NCBI GenBank assembly: GCA_039720395.1
Contig: CM077831.1
Coordinates: 32,203,758-32,267,757 of the forward strand
DNA: 64,000 bases
Source: Liquidambar formosana
Taxonomy: Eukaryota; Streptophyta; Magnoliopsida; Saxifragales; Altingiaceae
Direction: 5' to 3'
Each line of letters starts with the position of its first letter. Positions within the stretch are counted from its first letter, which is position 1. A program made the position numbers and the translations under genes. This document shows positions 63,316 through 64,000 of the stretch, piece after piece. Below the pieces are notes generated by a model, which saw only the letters and a program-made list of their open reading frames with translations, searched no databases and was not told the DNA's origin.

Positions 63316-64000
63316 CTAAAAAAAAAAATTGTTTACCGAGAAAATTGAAATGCTAGCAACTTTTTTTTTTTTTCTTTTGACATCCGATAGAAACTTCCTA
63401 TTATCAACAAATAGGTATCAATATTTTTCAATAAACTTGAACTCGAGATGCTCAATCACCAAGTGAGGAGAATGCACTACAAGCCATCATGCCATTGGTG
63501 AATTCTAACAACTCATAAGCATAAAATGGAAAAACAATAGGAGGGATAGGAACACTACCCATCAAATTCAAACTGCACTCCGTAACATTAACTTCAAAAG
63601 AAACTCGAGTCTACTTTGTGCCATGTTGTCATGGTTTAAGAAACAACCAAACCATAATTTTGATTTTCTGGTAGGCTATTAAAAAGGTTAGTAGAAGAAA
63701 CCAATTTCTATGTTTGAGTCACAAGCTATGGAAACTTTGTAGAAGCTATCTACCCAGAATGGATAGCTTTAAGATCTGTTTATTGTTTTCCAAACAAAAA
63801 TATAACACCAAAATTAGTCACAAAATAGGGACAAAAAAAAAAAAAAAAAAAAAAAACACAACAACAGAAAGAAAAAGACCACCACCACTACATTCTCTCT
63901 AAATTATACAATAGGATGGAAAATCAAAGAGTTTACAAAAGACCGCAAGTTGAAGAGATTTCAACTCCATAAGAATGACATTTTCTCAATTTTAGAAAGA
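63316..64000. other. No gene seen
   Basis: AT-rich sequence with long poly-T (63361-63373) and poly-A (63833-63855) tracts. The open frames are short and do not resemble known proteins. Confidence 0.5.

Noticed and set aside
1..64000. CRISPR arrays, operons, bacterial-type systems
   Set aside because: All genes are spliced eukaryotic genes. The direct repeats are microsatellites or transposon parts without regular spacers.
1..64000. tRNA and rRNA genes
   Set aside because: I saw no cloverleaf-compatible sequence beyond the SINE head at 42721, and no rRNA-like segments.

Overview
The window is plant nuclear DNA. It is AT-rich, its genes are broken up by many GT-AG introns, and it carries plant L1-type LINEs, Helitrons and MITEs. 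All four genes match families conserved across eudicots. The poor preservation of the transposon relics and their load suggest a woody or otherwise repeat-rich eudicot, but I cannot name the species.

Layout. 1-9.4 kb: gene-free, with microsatellites, a dense ACGT-core cluster, an intact Mutator-type MITE with a 9-bp target duplication, and a direct duplication of the 3' end of the next gene. 9.4-14.9 kb (-): a UBP24-type ubiquitin protease, 7 exons. 15.6-23.8 kb (+): a plant saccharopine-dehydrogenase-like Rossmann protein, 12 exons, divergent from UBP24 across a 645-bp promoter. Its first intron holds an antisense LINE that keeps ORF1 and the start of ORF2. 26.1-40.0 kb (-): a large TPR + DnaJ protein of the Arabidopsis TPR15/TPR16 type, 11 exons, with a 5'-truncated LINE in intron 2. 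40.0-44.1 kb: divergent intergenic space occupied by a Helitron, a PIF/Harbinger-like element and a tRNA-derived SINE. 44.1-57.6 kb (+): BMS1, the 40S ribosome-biogenesis GTPase, 18 exons, including a U12-type AT-AC intron. 57.6-64 kb: nested repeats, with a Helitron inserted inside a Mutator-type MITE.

The four genes do not form a pathway. They are unrelated housekeeping genes that sit side by side. All CDS coordinates come from manual exon joining. Reading phase closes across every junction of the dehydrogenase and BMS1 genes. UBP24 and the TPR-DnaJ gene each need exactly one single-base correction (one base missing, one base extra), which points to assembly errors or damaged alleles.

I found no undescribed gene system. 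The most interesting signals are the AT-AC intron in BMS1, the nested Helitron-in-MITE whose removal rebuilds the MITE, the LINE whose ORF1 and ORF2 overlap by ATGA and which is polyadenylated inside ORF2, and a duplicated splice acceptor in the dehydrogenase gene.
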